Assembly (NCBI RefSeq): GCF_001422885.1
Contig: NZ_LMMZ01000037.1
Span: forward strand, 64,105 to 128,104
Direction: 5' to 3'
Length of the DNA stretch: 64,000 bases
Source: Methylobacterium sp. Leaf104
GTDB lineage: Bacteria; Pseudomonadota; Alphaproteobacteria; Rhizobiales; Beijerinckiaceae
Both the position numbers and the translations under genes were made by a program. Shown piece after piece: positions 37,336 to 45,869 of the stretch. The number at the start of each line of letters is the position of its first letter. Positions within the stretch are counted from its first letter, which is position 1. The notes beneath the pieces are model-generated. The model worked only from the letters and a program-made list of their open reading frames with translations, was not told where the DNA came from and did not search any database.

Positions 37336-38187
37336 TCAGCCGCCGCGCTGCTCGCGCCGCATCAGGAAGGCCAACTTCTCGAACAGCCCGACATCCTGCT
37401 CGTTCTTCAGGAGCGCACCGTGCAGCGGCGGAATGAGCTTGCGGCCGTCCCGCTCGCGCAGGGTCTCGGGCGCGACGTCCTCCGAGACCAGGAGCTTGAG
37501 CCAGTCGAGCAGTTCGGAGGTCGAGGGCTTCTTCTTGAGGCCGGGCACCTCGCGGGTCTCGAGGAAGACCCGCAGGGCCTCCTCGACGAGCCGATGCTTG
37601 ATGCCGGGATAGTGCACCTCGACGATGGCCTTCAGCGTGTCGGCGTCCGGGAACTTGATGTAGTGGAAGAAGCAACGGCGCAGGAACGCGTCCGGGAGCT
37701 CCTTCTCGTTGTTCGATGTGATGATGACGATCGGTCGGCGCTCGGCCTGGACCGTCTCGCCTGTCTCATAGACGTGGAACTCCATCCGATCGAGCTCGGT
37801 CAGGAGATCGTTCGGGAACTCGATGTCGGCCTTGTCGATCTCGTCGATGAGCAGAACCGGCCGCTCCGGAGCCGTGAAGGCCTCCCAGAGCTTGCCGCGC
37901 CGGATGTAGTTGCCGATGTCGGAGACGCGCGGATCGCCGAGCTGGCTGTCGCGCAGGCGCGAGACCGCGTCGTACTCGTAGAGGCCCTGCTGCGCCTTGG
38001 TGGTCGACTTGACGTTCCAGGTCAGCAGCGGCGCCCCGAGCCCCTTGGCGATCTCCTCGGCCAGCACCGTCTTGCCGGTACCCGGCTCGCCCTTCACCAG
38101 CAGCGGCCGCTCGAGCACGATGGCGGCGTTCACCGCCGTGGTCAGGTCGGAGGTCGCGACGTAGTCGGCGGTGCCGGTGAAACGCAT
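37336..38187 (-). CDS. MoxR-family AAA+ ATPase
   Basis: A 283-residue AAA+ protein of the MoxR/CoxD type. Walker A is KGEPGTGKTVLAEEI (~residue 32), Walker B is VLLIDEIDKADIEFPND, and the sensor region is IITSNNEKELPDAFLRRC. These ATPases usually act as chaperones with a von Willebrand (VWA) domain partner to insert metals or mature enzymes. The ATG at 38187 has GAGG six bases upstream. The CoxE-like VWA gene lies ~5 kb away at 43099 rather than next door. Two membrane-protein genes precede it on the same strand after 98 bases. Client enzyme unknown. Confidence 0.92.
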   Translation of the reverse strand: MRFTGTADYVATSDLTTAVNAAIVLERPLLVKGEPGTGKTVLAEEIAKGLGAPLLTWNVKSTTKAQQGLYEYDAVSRLRDSQLGDPRVSDIGNYIRRGKLWEAFTAPERPVLLIDEIDKADIEFPNDLLTELDRMEFHVYETGETVQAERRPIVIITSNNEKELPDAFLRRCFFHYIKFPDADTLKAIVEVHYPGIKHRLVEEALRVFLETREVPGLKKKPSTSELLDWLKLLVSEDVAPETLRERDGRKLIPPLHGALLKNEQDVGLFEKLAFLMRREQRGG

Positions 38188-38285
38188 GATGGTCCTCGCG
38201 GGGGATGGAGACGCAGGCGTCCGGGGTTGGAGCGCGGCCGGCATCCCCGCAAGGCACCGACCGCGTCGGACTTCGAGCGCTTCGA

Positions 38286-38936
38286 TTACAGCGTCTTCCC
38301 GTCGTGCCAGACGCAGTTCGAGGCCAGGATGCCGAGGTTGACGTCCGATTTCTGCGGCTGCGGCAGGGTCTTTCCGTCCATGGCGAGGTCGATCTTGATC
38401 TCGACCTGTCCCTTGGCCTCGTTCTGGCGGCGGGAGAAGTAGCAATATTGCTGGAACGGCTGTTCCTCGTTGGCGCGGAAGTTCCAGCCGGTGACGATCT
38501 GGCCGTCCATGTAGGGCACCTGCTTGAACACCGTGAAGGTGGTGTTCACCGGGGCCTTCGAAGCCGGGGCCGCGTCGTTGCCGAGCTGGGCCTTCGTCGG
38601 GGTCGGCGCCCCGGCCGCCTTCGGCAAACCACCCTCGAGCTTGAGCACGTTGTCGGTGAGCGTGACCTCGCCCTTGGTCTTCAGGGTCACGTCCGACAGG
38701 GCGGCCTGCATGGCGGCGGCGATCTTCTCCGCCGCCGAGTCGAACTGGTTCATGTAGGCGTAGCCGTAGGACGCCGCGCCGACACCCAGGCCGGCGAGGA
38801 GCACGAAGGCGCCCGCACCGAGGGAGCGGAAGAGGAAGGCGCGCGCGGCGACGATGCGCGCCTCGGCCCGTAGGCGCCCGTTCACGCTCTGGGCGAGGAC
38901 GACGTTCTCGGGGGTGCCGGGGGTATGGATACTCAC
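38286..38936 (-). CDS. Hypothetical single-pass membrane protein
   Basis: A 216-residue protein with one membrane helix (~37-60, ~FLFRSLGAGAFVLLAGLGVG) after a short cytoplasmic N-terminus, so the C-terminal ~155 residues should be periplasmic. This part contains a helical segment, a Pro/Ala linker and a compact end with two Cys (QQYCYFSRRQ and ASNCVWHDG) that could form a disulfide. Its start overlaps the stop of the 38933 gene by four bases, so the two are translated together and probably form a complex. I know no family. Confidence 0.75.
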   Translation of the reverse strand: MSIHTPGTPENVVLAQSVNGRLRAEARIVAARAFLFRSLGAGAFVLLAGLGVGAASYGYAYMNQFDSAAEKIAAAMQAALSDVTLKTKGEVTLTDNVLKLEGGLPKAAGAPTPTKAQLGNDAAPASKAPVNTTFTVFKQVPYMDGQIVTGWNFRANEEQPFQQYCYFSRRQNEAKGQVEIKIDLAMDGKTLPQPQKSDVNLGILASNCVWHDGKTL

Positions 38937-40183
38937 GCGCCGCCCCCCGCACTGGCGGCCTGGGCCGGACCGCGCCGATCGATCGGGATCACCGCGCCGC
39001 CGGGAGCGACGGTCACCGGAGCGGTGGCCGTCGCCGCTGCGGTCGCCGGCACCGGCGGGGCGACCGCCGGCTCATCCGGCACGCCCCTCGGCTGGCTCAG
39101 AGCCATTTCCTGGCGCAGGGCGTCGGTGATCGAGTCGAGCATGTACGGGGTCGCCGCCGGGTCGACGGTGGCGCCGAGGTCGTCCTCGTCCATGAAGGTC
39201 TTGCGCACCGAGACCGCGCAGAGGGCGAGGATCGTCGAGGCGAAGGCGGCGCAGAGCGCCGGCACGAACACGAAGATGCGCAGGAAGGCGTGAACCTGCG
39301 CCTCGGACACGTCGATCGGATCGACGCCGTAGACCATCGCGGTGAAGGAATGCAGCTGCGAGCGATTCACCGAGTTGCGATAGGCCTGCTCGGCGTCCGC
39401 GACCTTGCGCTCGGCCGCACCGCGGTCGAGGTCAGCGCGGGCCTTCCGGGCCTCCTCCAGCATCTTCGTCACCGCGCCGCGATCCGATCCGGCCTTGGCG
39501 ACGCTGGCGTTCAGGGTCGCGGTACGCGGGTCGGTGACGCACTTCATGTTGGAATAGCGCTGCCCCTTGCTGTTGGTGCCGTAGACGCGCTCGCAGCGCT
39601 GCGCCGGCAACCCGGCCAGCTGGCTCGCATTCTCGGCGGCGCGCTTCTCGATCTGGTCGAGTTCGGTCGTGTACTGCGCCACCCGCGCATCCGCCGCGGC
39701 GATGCGGTTGTCGATGGTGCCGCGATCGGCCTGCGCGTCCTTGAGGGCGGTCTTCGCCTTGGCGGCGTCCATCAGGCGGGGATGGAACATCATCTCGCCG
39801 AGCTGGGACACCGATTTGGTGGTCACGCCGGCCGCGAAGACGATGCCCACGATCGCCAGCATGCGGATGAAGTAGGAGCGCTGCGTCCGGGCCAGGATGC
39901 CCAGCGGCACGCGGCACAGCTCCACCGCGGCATAGACCAGCGGTGCCAGGAGCATGAAGTAGAAGGCCTGGGAGTCGCCGTCGCTGTAGACGCCGGCGAA
40001 AAGCCAGGCGCCCCACAGCGACGCGCCGATGACCATGAACTCGACGAGATAGGCGATCGAGACGTAGCCCCACTTGATGCGGTAGCCCTTCTCGATGTGC
40101 CGCTCCTGCGTCCAGCGCTCGGATTCCCGGCGCCATTCTCGGGCTTCACGTTGCACGTCGCGGTTGGGCGGCGTCTTTCGCAT
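38933..40183 (-). CDS. Hypothetical polytopic membrane protein with periplasmic coiled coil
   Basis: A 416-residue protein. The charged N-terminus (~1-35) is followed by three membrane helices (~40-64, 73-90, 104-121), then a long coiled-coil region (~137-270) holding a Cys pair around YGTNSKGQRYSN, then a fourth helix (~300-325) and a disordered Pro/Ala/Thr-rich tail. The start at MRKTPPNRDV gives the charged N-terminus; the frame stays open further upstream without coding character. It is first in a run with the 38286 protein (ATGA overlap) and the MoxR ATPase. Together they may be a membrane complex; function unknown. Confidence 0.75.
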   Translation of the reverse strand: MRKTPPNRDVQREAREWRRESERWTQERHIEKGYRIKWGYVSIAYLVEFMVIGASLWGAWLFAGVYSDGDSQAFYFMLLAPLVYAAVELCRVPLGILARTQRSYFIRMLAIVGIVFAAGVTTKSVSQLGEMMFHPRLMDAAKAKTALKDAQADRGTIDNRIAAADARVAQYTTELDQIEKRAAENASQLAGLPAQRCERVYGTNSKGQRYSNMKCVTDPRTATLNASVAKAGSDRGAVTKMLEEARKARADLDRGAAERKVADAEQAYRNSVNRSQLHSFTAMVYGVDPIDVSEAQVHAFLRIFVFVPALCAAFASTILALCAVSVRKTFMDEDDLGATVDPAATPYMLDSITDALRQEMALSQPRGVPDEPAVAPPVPATAAATATAPVTVAPGGAVIPIDRRGPAQAASAGGGA

Positions 40184-40230
40184 GGGGCACTCGTATCTCG
40201 AAACGCGACGCAGCGCGCTTAACCGTCCGT

Positions 40231-40245
40231 TAAGGCTTTGCCTTA
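40231..40245. promoter_or_regulatory. Short perfect inverted repeat in a divergent promoter region
   Basis: TAAGGC-TTT-GCCTTA is a perfect 6-bp inverted repeat in the 273-base region between the divergent 38933 and kef-type genes, 48 bases from the 38933 start. It could be an operator or a small hairpin. Only symmetry and position support it. Confidence 0.25.
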
Positions 40246-40456
40246 TGCGCATATTGTGCCGTTTTTGCGCCGCATCAGGGGTGCTGACCAGCATGGTCTC
40301 CCCATCCGAATGGTCGCAGCTCACCATTTTGTTGTTTCCGGGTGTGTGCGCTGTTGCGCCGGAGTGCCACCGGTGCCCATGGTCCGGGACGGACACACAC
40401 GGGATTGCGCCGCGGCGCCCCGCCTCCGGTCCGGCGCCAGGAGACATCCCGAACCG

Positions 40457-42301
40457 ATGACGGACGTGCACGCCGGATCCTACAAGGAAGCGATTCTGTT
40501 CCTCGTCACCGCGGGCGTGGTGGTGCCGCTGTTCCATCGGCTGCGCATCAGCCCGGTCCTGGGCTTCATCGGCGCGGGCGCGCTTCTAGGTCCCTTCGGC
40601 CTCGGGCGCTTCGCCGAGACGCATCACTGGGTCTCGACCTTCACCATCGCGAACCGCGCGGAGATCGCCCACCTCGCCGAGTTCGGCGTCATCTTCCTGA
40701 TGTTCATGATCGGGGTGGAGCTCTCCTGGGAGCGCCTGCGAACGCTGCGCCGCCTCGTCTTCGGGCTCGGCTCGATCCAGGTCCTCGCCTCCTCCGCCGT
40801 CATCGGCGCGATCCTGCTATCCCTCTCGGTGCCCCTCGCCGCCGCGATCATCGTCGGCCTCGCCCTCGCCCTGTCCTCCACGGCGATCGTGCTGCCTGTG
40901 CTGGCGGACCAGAAGCGGCTCAACACGCCGGCGGGGCGCGCCAGCTTCGCCGTCCTGCTGTTCCAGGACCTCGCGGTCGCCCCCGTCCTGTTCGCGATCG
41001 CGGTGCTCGGCCGCAACGACGGCTCGGATGTGGGCGGCGCCCTGGCCCTCGCCCTCGGCCAGGCAGCCGTCGCCATCGTGGTCATCGTCGTGGTCGGGCG
41101 CGTGGCGCTCCGGCCGCTGTTCCAGCTGGTGGCCCGGACGCGCTCGCCCGAGCTGTTCATGGCGGCCTGCCTCCTCGTCATCATCGGCACCGCCGTAACG
41201 GCCGCCGCCGCCGGCCTGTCGATGACGCTGGGAGCCTTCGTGGCCGGGTTGCTCCTGGCCGAGACCGAGTATCGCCGCGCCATCGAGGCGACGATCGACC
41301 CGTTCAAGGGCCTGCTGCTGGGCGTGTTCTTCGTCTCCGTGGGCATGAACCTCGATCCGGCCCAGCTCATGTCGGCGCCGGGCGCGGTGCTGGGGCTGGC
41401 CCTGGCGCTGATCCTGATCAAGGGCACCGTCATCGTGCTCGCGGCGCGCTTCCTCAAGCTCTCACGGGCGGTGGCGATCGAGGCGGCCCTGCTGCTGGGA
41501 CCCGGCGGGGAGTTCGCTTTCGTTCTGATCGGCGGCGCGCTGGCCGGCGGGCTCGTCCCGGAGGAGGTCGGACAGGCGGCCCTGATCGTCACCACCGTGA
41601 CCATGATCGCGATTCCGGCGCTCGCGGTCCTGGCCCGCCGCATCGGCAAGCGGCTCACCGTCGCGCAACTCGGCCGCGCCCGGGCAGAGCCGGTGCCGGA
41701 CCGCCAGCAGAACCGCGTCATCATCGCAGGCTACGGCCGGGTCGGACGCCTGGTGGGCGAGATGCTGGTGCGGCACAAGATCCCCTACCTCGCCCTCGAT
41801 GCGGACGCGGCCCGGGTCTCGGAACATCGCCGCCTCGGAAATCCGGTCTATTTCGGGGATTCGGCCAATCCCGAATTGCTGCGGCGCTGCGACATCGCCA
41901 ATGCCCGCGCCCTCGTCGTCACCCTGGACAATCCGCGGGCGGTCGAGGCGGTCGTGGAGGCAGCGCGGGCCGAGCGGCGCGACATCACCATTGTGGCGCG
42001 GGCGCGCGACGCCCGCCATGCCACCGCCCTCTATGAGATGGGCGTGGACGATGCCGTTCCGGAGACGATCGAGGCTTCGCTCCAGCTCTCCGAGGCCGTC
42101 CTCGTCGATGTCGGGGTCCCGATGGGCCTCGTGATCGCCTCGATCCACGAGCGGCGCGACGAGTACCGGGCGATGCTGAAGAAGAAGGAGACCGAAGTCC
42201 GCCCGGCCTTCCGTGCCCGCCGGACCGTCGGCAAGGGCGTCGAGACGCGGGAGCCGCCGGCTGCCGCCGACGAGGGCAAATCGGTGGTCAAGAGCGCCTG
42301 A
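40457..42301 (+). CDS. Kef-type monovalent cation:proton antiporter (CPA2)
   Basis: A 614-residue inner-membrane protein. Residues ~10-390 carry about 12 membrane helices of the Na/H exchanger type, with HRLRISPVLGFIGAGALLGP, LALSSTAIVLPVLADQK and FQDLAVAPVLF as family blocks. Residues ~415-530 are a TrkA-N/RCK domain (RVIIAGYGRVGRLVGEML, with the dinucleotide loop GxGxxG). The layout fits KefB/KefC-type potassium efflux systems. A TrkA-C domain is not obvious. I chose the ATG at 40457 (MTDVHAGSY), with CAGGAG ~13 bases upstream; an upstream ATG at 40238 adds a non-homologous stretch. No KefF/KefG-type ancillary gene is present. It is convergent with the 42320 gene. Confidence 0.92.
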   Translation: MTDVHAGSYKEAILFLVTAGVVVPLFHRLRISPVLGFIGAGALLGPFGLGRFAETHHWVSTFTIANRAEIAHLAEFGVIFLMFMIGVELSWERLRTLRRLVFGLGSIQVLASSAVIGAILLSLSVPLAAAIIVGLALALSSTAIVLPVLADQKRLNTPAGRASFAVLLFQDLAVAPVLFAIAVLGRNDGSDVGGALALALGQAAVAIVVIVVVGRVALRPLFQLVARTRSPELFMAACLLVIIGTAVTAAAAGLSMTLGAFVAGLLLAETEYRRAIEATIDPFKGLLLGVFFVSVGMNLDPAQLMSAPGAVLGLALALILIKGTVIVLAARFLKLSRAVAIEAALLLGPGGEFAFVLIGGALAGGLVPEEVGQAALIVTTVTMIAIPALAVLARRIGKRLTVAQLGRARAEPVPDRQQNRVIIAGYGRVGRLVGEMLVRHKIPYLALDADAARVSEHRRLGNPVYFGDSANPELLRRCDIANARALVVTLDNPRAVEAVVEAARAERRDITIVARARDARHATALYEMGVDDAVPETIEASLQLSEAVLVDVGVPMGLVIASIHERRDEYRAMLKKKETEVRPAFRARRTVGKGVETREPPAAADEGKSVVKSA

Positions 42302-42319
42302 GAGGCGTTCCGAAACGCT

Positions 42320-42859
42320 TCAGAGCAGCCGACCCTGTCCGCGGGACGGCATCACCGGCGCGGTCAGCGGGGCGGAGCCGGAGGGCGTCTGCGCGCCGGA
42401 AGCCTTGCCCGGCCCGGACTTGATGCCGGGCGGCGGTTTCGGCGCGGCCGGCTTCAGGGCATCGGGGGGCTTCTTTGCCCGCGGCTTGGCGCGGCGGACG
42501 GTGGGATGCGCGGAGGGCTCCATGCCCGGCGCGTAGCTACAGCGGTAGACGATCTCGTCAGGCGGCCCGAGACCGGTGTCGAGCGGGATCGTCACTGTAT
42601 CGTCGTTGAAGCGCCATTTGCGTGTGCCCTTATCCCAGTAGAGCCAGATCGTCGTCGGGTGGCCCTGGACCGAGAAAATCGCCGCCTTCTTGGACAACGC
42701 CCGGATGGTGCGCGGCTCGTACATCCCCTTCGCGCGGTAGGCGTCCGCGAAGGAGGCGGGCTGACGGTCGATGAAGGTGTTGCGCACCACCTGAATCGTC
42801 GCGCCCGGTTCGGAGAGGAACCGCTTGAAATCGCTCAACGAGCGCAACGCGAGCGCCAT
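42320..42859 (-). CDS. Hypothetical protein with Pro/Lys-rich tail
   Basis: A 179-residue protein. The ATG at 42859 is chosen because AGGAG is eight bases upstream; the GTG three codons earlier would overlap that site. Residues ~1-110 look like a compact basic domain (LRSLSDFKRFLSEPGATIQV, then IWLYWDKGTRKWRFNDDT), possibly beta-rich. Residues ~115-179 are Pro/Lys/Gly-rich and disordered. No signal peptide or membrane helix. It is convergent with the antiporter gene. I know no named family for it. Confidence 0.75.
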   Translation of the reverse strand: MALALRSLSDFKRFLSEPGATIQVVRNTFIDRQPASFADAYRAKGMYEPRTIRALSKKAAIFSVQGHPTTIWLYWDKGTRKWRFNDDTVTIPLDTGLGPPDEIVYRCSYAPGMEPSAHPTVRRAKPRAKKPPDALKPAAPKPPPGIKSGPGKASGAQTPSGSAPLTAPVMPSRGQGRLL

Positions 42860-42903
42860 GTCGGTCACTCCTAACTCTACCCGTAGACCATGCGCCCTGA
42901 CGA

Positions 42904-42937
42904 CTTGTCCTGACTTGCACGAGACCGTGCGGACAAG
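42904..42937. repeat. Interrupted inverted repeat (possible operator or hairpin)
   Basis: CTTGTCC (42904-42910) pairs with GGACAAG (42931-42937), and inside it GCACG (42917-42921) pairs with CGTGC (42926-42930). A further GACAAGTCC lies at 42953-42961. Thus ACTTGTCC or its complement occurs three times within 60 bases in the region between two divergent genes. A regulator-binding array is possible but unproven. Confidence 0.35.
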
Positions 42938-43098
42938 ATGTTCGATTCAGATGACAAGTCCTGTTCGCCGGAATAACGTCCGCATGGCGCTATCAACAGA
43001 AAACCGGGGTTATACCCAGTTTAACGTATGTGAACCGGTCCTGCGCCGGTCGCGGACGGCCCCTTGACCCCGATCGCGGCTTCCCGCGTTGTCGCGCC

Positions 43099-44274
43099 AT
43101 GCTGCTCCAGTTCTTCTCCGCTCTGCGCGAGGCCAAGGTCCCCGTCACCCTGCGGGAATTCCTGACGCTCCTCGAGGCGCTCGACCGCGACCTCGCCGAG
43201 AAGCGCGTGGAGGAATTCTACCTTCTCGCCCGCACCGCCCTGGTGAAGGACGAGCGAAACCTCGACCGGTTCGACCGTGTGTTCGGCACCGTCTTCGAGG
43301 GCATCGAGACCCTGGGCCAAGCGACGGAACCGACGGCGATTCCCGAGGAATGGCTGCGCAAGCTCGCCGAGAAGTATCTCTCCGACACCGAGAAGGCGGA
43401 GCTCCAGGCGCTCGGCTGGGACAAGCTGTTCGAGACCCTGAAGCAGCGCCTCGCCGAGCAGCGCGAGCGCCACCAGGGGGGGTCGAAATGGATCGGCACC
43501 GGCGGGACTTCGCCGTTCGGCGCCTACGGCTACAACCCCGAGGGCATCCGGATCGGCCAGGACGGCAACCGCAACTTCCGCGCGGTGAAGGTCTGGGACA
43601 GGCGCGAGTTCAAGGACCTCGACGATACGGTCGAGCTCGGCACCCGGAACATGCGCGTGGCCCTGCGTCGGCTGCGCCGCTTCGCACGCACCGGGGCGGC
43701 GGACGAACTCGACCTCGACGGCACGATCCGGGAGACGGCGGCGAAGGGCTACCTCGACGTGAAGCTCCGGCCCGAACGGCGCAACGCCGTGAAGGTGCTG
43801 CTGTTCCTCGATGTCGGCGGCTCGATGGACTGGCACGTGGCGCTCGCCGAGGAGCTGTTCTCAGCCGCCCGCTCGGAGTTCAGGCACTTCGAGCACTTCT
43901 ACTTTCACAACTGCCCCTATGAGCGCGTCTGGCGCGAGAACCGGCGCCGGCACGACGAGACGCTGCCACTCCTCGACCTGCTGCGCACATACCCGCCGGA
44001 CTATCGCGTGGTGTTCGTGGGCGACGCCTCCATGAGTCCCTACGAGATCGCCATGGCGGGCGGCTCGGTGGAGCACTGGAACGAGGAGCCGGGCGAGGTC
44101 TGGCTGCGCCGCATCCTCGATCGATTCCCGAAGGCCGTCTGGCTCAATCCCGTGCCTGCGGAGCACTGGGCCTACACGCAGTCGATCGGGATGGTCCGCC
44201 GCCTGATGGGCGAGCGCATGTTCCCGCTCAACCTCGAGGGCATCGACGGCGCCATGCGCGCGCTCGTTCGCTGA
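43099..44274 (+). CDS. VWA-domain protein, CoxE-like
   Basis: A 391-residue protein. Residues 1-215 are the helical CoxE-type N-region (LLQFFSALREAKVPVTLREF). Residues ~230-390 are a von Willebrand factor A domain with a metal-binding MIDAS motif FLDVGGSMDWHV; the usual DxSxS is DVGGS here, as is common in this subfamily. Such proteins partner MoxR/CoxD ATPases in maturing enzymes. The ATG at 43099 gives the standard family start; the 23 codons before it have no similarity. The probable ATPase partner is the MoxR gene at 37336. No CO dehydrogenase genes are in the window. Confidence 0.9.
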   Translation: MLLQFFSALREAKVPVTLREFLTLLEALDRDLAEKRVEEFYLLARTALVKDERNLDRFDRVFGTVFEGIETLGQATEPTAIPEEWLRKLAEKYLSDTEKAELQALGWDKLFETLKQRLAEQRERHQGGSKWIGTGGTSPFGAYGYNPEGIRIGQDGNRNFRAVKVWDRREFKDLDDTVELGTRNMRVALRRLRRFARTGAADELDLDGTIRETAAKGYLDVKLRPERRNAVKVLLFLDVGGSMDWHVALAEELFSAARSEFRHFEHFYFHNCPYERVWRENRRRHDETLPLLDLLRTYPPDYRVVFVGDASMSPYEIAMAGGSVEHWNEEPGEVWLRRILDRFPKAVWLNPVPAEHWAYTQSIGMVRRLMGERMFPLNLEGIDGAMRALVR

Positions 44275-44316
44275 CGCGCGAAGCGGGTCTCGATGTCCGG
44301 AATGAATGGAGCTTCG

Positions 44317-44769
44317 ATGGCGGATTCGCTGCCGCAGGGCGGGTTCGCGCCGCTCGTTCCCGAACTCGATGTCCGCGACCTGGCGCGGAGCCTGACGTTC
44401 TGGTGCGACGGGCTCGGCTTCACGATCGCCTATGAACGGTTCGAGAGGGGCTTCGTCTATCTCGAACGCGAGGCCGCTCAGGTAATGCTGAACGTGGTCA
44501 ATGGAAATTGGACGACCGCGCCCCTCGAGCCGCCCCTCGGCCGGGGCATCAACCTGCAGATCGCGGTGCGGTCGACGGCCGAAATCATCGCGCGCCTCAA
44601 CGCCCTCGACTGGCCGCTGTTCAGGCCGTTGCACGACGCCTGGTATCGGGCGGGCCGCGAAGAAGTGGGATGCCGGCAGTTCCTCGTGCAGGATCCGGAC
44701 GGCTACCTCCTCCGCTTCGGCGAAAGCCTCGGCCGTCGTCCGTTCAGCCCTGACGGGCCGGCGTCGTGA
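44317..44769 (+). CDS. Bleomycin-resistance/glyoxalase (VOC) family protein
   Basis: A 150-residue VOC-fold protein. The start at 44317 (MADSLPQGG) has GGAG six bases upstream; ATGs at 44293 and 44302 are alternatives. It shows PLVPELDVRDLARSLTFWCD and GLGFTIAYERFERGFVYLE, then the second half-module ending QFLVQDPDGYLLRFGE, as in bleomycin-binding proteins. It may bind and sequester a drug or act on a small metabolite; the ligand is unknown. It follows the VWA gene by 42 bases, and its 3' end overlaps the convergent ferredoxin gene by 26 bases. Confidence 0.85.
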   Translation: MADSLPQGGFAPLVPELDVRDLARSLTFWCDGLGFTIAYERFERGFVYLEREAAQVMLNVVNGNWTTAPLEPPLGRGINLQIAVRSTAEIIARLNALDWPLFRPLHDAWYRAGREEVGCRQFLVQDPDGYLLRFGESLGRRPFSPDGPAS

Positions 44770-45064
44770 CGCTGAGGCCGTCGAGCTCGGGCGTGATCCG
44801 GATCTGGCAGCACAGGCGCGAGGTCGCGCGCACATCGGAGGCGAAGTCGAGCATGTCCTGCTCCATCGCCTCGGCGGGGCCCACCACCTCGGCCCAGGCC
44901 GCATCGACATAGACATGGCAGGTGGCACAGGCGCAGGCGCCGCCGCATTCCGCATCGATGCCCGGGACATTGTTGCGGATCGCCGCTTCCATCACGGTCG
45001 ATCCCACGTCGCCCTCCACGGTCCTGGCCGTTCCGGCATGGTCGACGTAGGTGATCTTGGGCAT
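44744..45064 (-). CDS. 2Fe-2S ferredoxin (adrenodoxin type)
   Basis: A 106-residue electron carrier. The cluster ligands are visible as Cys-x5-Cys-x2-Cys in AECGGACACATCHVYV and a fourth Cys in RLCCQIRI. The residues DMLDFASDVRATSRLCCQI are typical of the adrenodoxin/putidaredoxin group. The start (MPKITYVD) has GGAG six bases upstream. No cytochrome P450 or ferredoxin reductase gene is beside it. It could serve heme oxygenation or iron-sulfur assembly; the partner cannot be told. The 3' end overlaps the VOC gene. Confidence 0.93.
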   Translation of the reverse strand: MPKITYVDHAGTARTVEGDVGSTVMEAAIRNNVPGIDAECGGACACATCHVYVDAAWAEVVGPAEAMEQDMLDFASDVRATSRLCCQIRITPELDGLSVTTPARQG

Positions 45065-45245
45065 CGGGGGCTCCGGGCTCGGACAACGCGTAGAACGGCC
45101 GGTTGTGCGGCGCACCGCCTGCCTTGAAGGGGCAGGCCTCCGAATGCAAGCGCGCTCGCCGACCGGGCAAGGATTCTTGCGCTTACGCCGCAGAGGCTCC
45201 GCCGTTCCATCGGGCCGCCGCGACGCGACGTCCGAGCCGGCCCGG

Positions 45246-45593
45246 TCAGGGCTTCTGCGGGAGGGCCGCGAGGGTCTCGGTCACCGCAGCGGCGAGTTCA
45301 TCGCAGGCGGCGGCGGTACCGGCGCGGAGCGCGTCCTCGACCGCGGCCGACGACAGGGTGACCCTGTCCGCGCCGATCCCGAGGGCCGATCCCTTCAGGG
45401 TATGGGCGAGGTCGGCCCGTTCAGCGGTCGGCGCGCCCGCATCGACAATGCCCGGCAACAGGCGCCGACACTGGGCGGCGAAGAGCACGAGCAGTTCGGC
45501 GGCGAGCTCGGCATCGCCGAAGGTCTGCCGCGCGAGGTGTTCGGCGTCGAGGAGCGCCGCCCCGGGCACGTCGCGGGAATTCGGATCTGACAA
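45246..45593 (-). CDS. Hpt-domain phosphotransfer protein
   Basis: A 115-residue single-domain histidine phosphotransferase. The phospho-accepting His is in LAHTLKGSALGIGA (~residue 64), the classic HxxKG motif. The rest is a four-helix bundle (LARQTFGDAELAAELLVLF and SSAAVEDALRAG). It would shuttle phosphate between a hybrid kinase and a response regulator; neither is encoded nearby. It is divergent from the giant gene at 45870, with 276 bases between them. Confidence 0.88.
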   Translation of the reverse strand: MSDPNSRDVPGAALLDAEHLARQTFGDAELAAELLVLFAAQCRRLLPGIVDAGAPTAERADLAHTLKGSALGIGADRVTLSSAAVEDALRAGTAAACDELAAAVTETLAALPQKP

Positions 45594-45869
45594 AGCGTCC
45601 CCTCGTTCCGGCGGGGGCCATCCAGGCTATCCACAGCTGAGCCCCGCCGCCGTTCGCTTCCGTTTACGCGTTGAGGCATCATGCAGAAAGACGACGGCGC
45701 GGTATCGGCCCCGGGCTTGGTAACCATTCCGTTAAGGTTTTTTGGGCACTGCGGCGGGCTCGGGTATCGGAGCTTCGTGCCGAAGTCTAAAGTTCCTTGG
45801 TAAATTGGTAAAAGTAACCTTGATCGACGGGCGCGGCCGTGGATCGGGATACGCGTAACGAGGCGTTGT

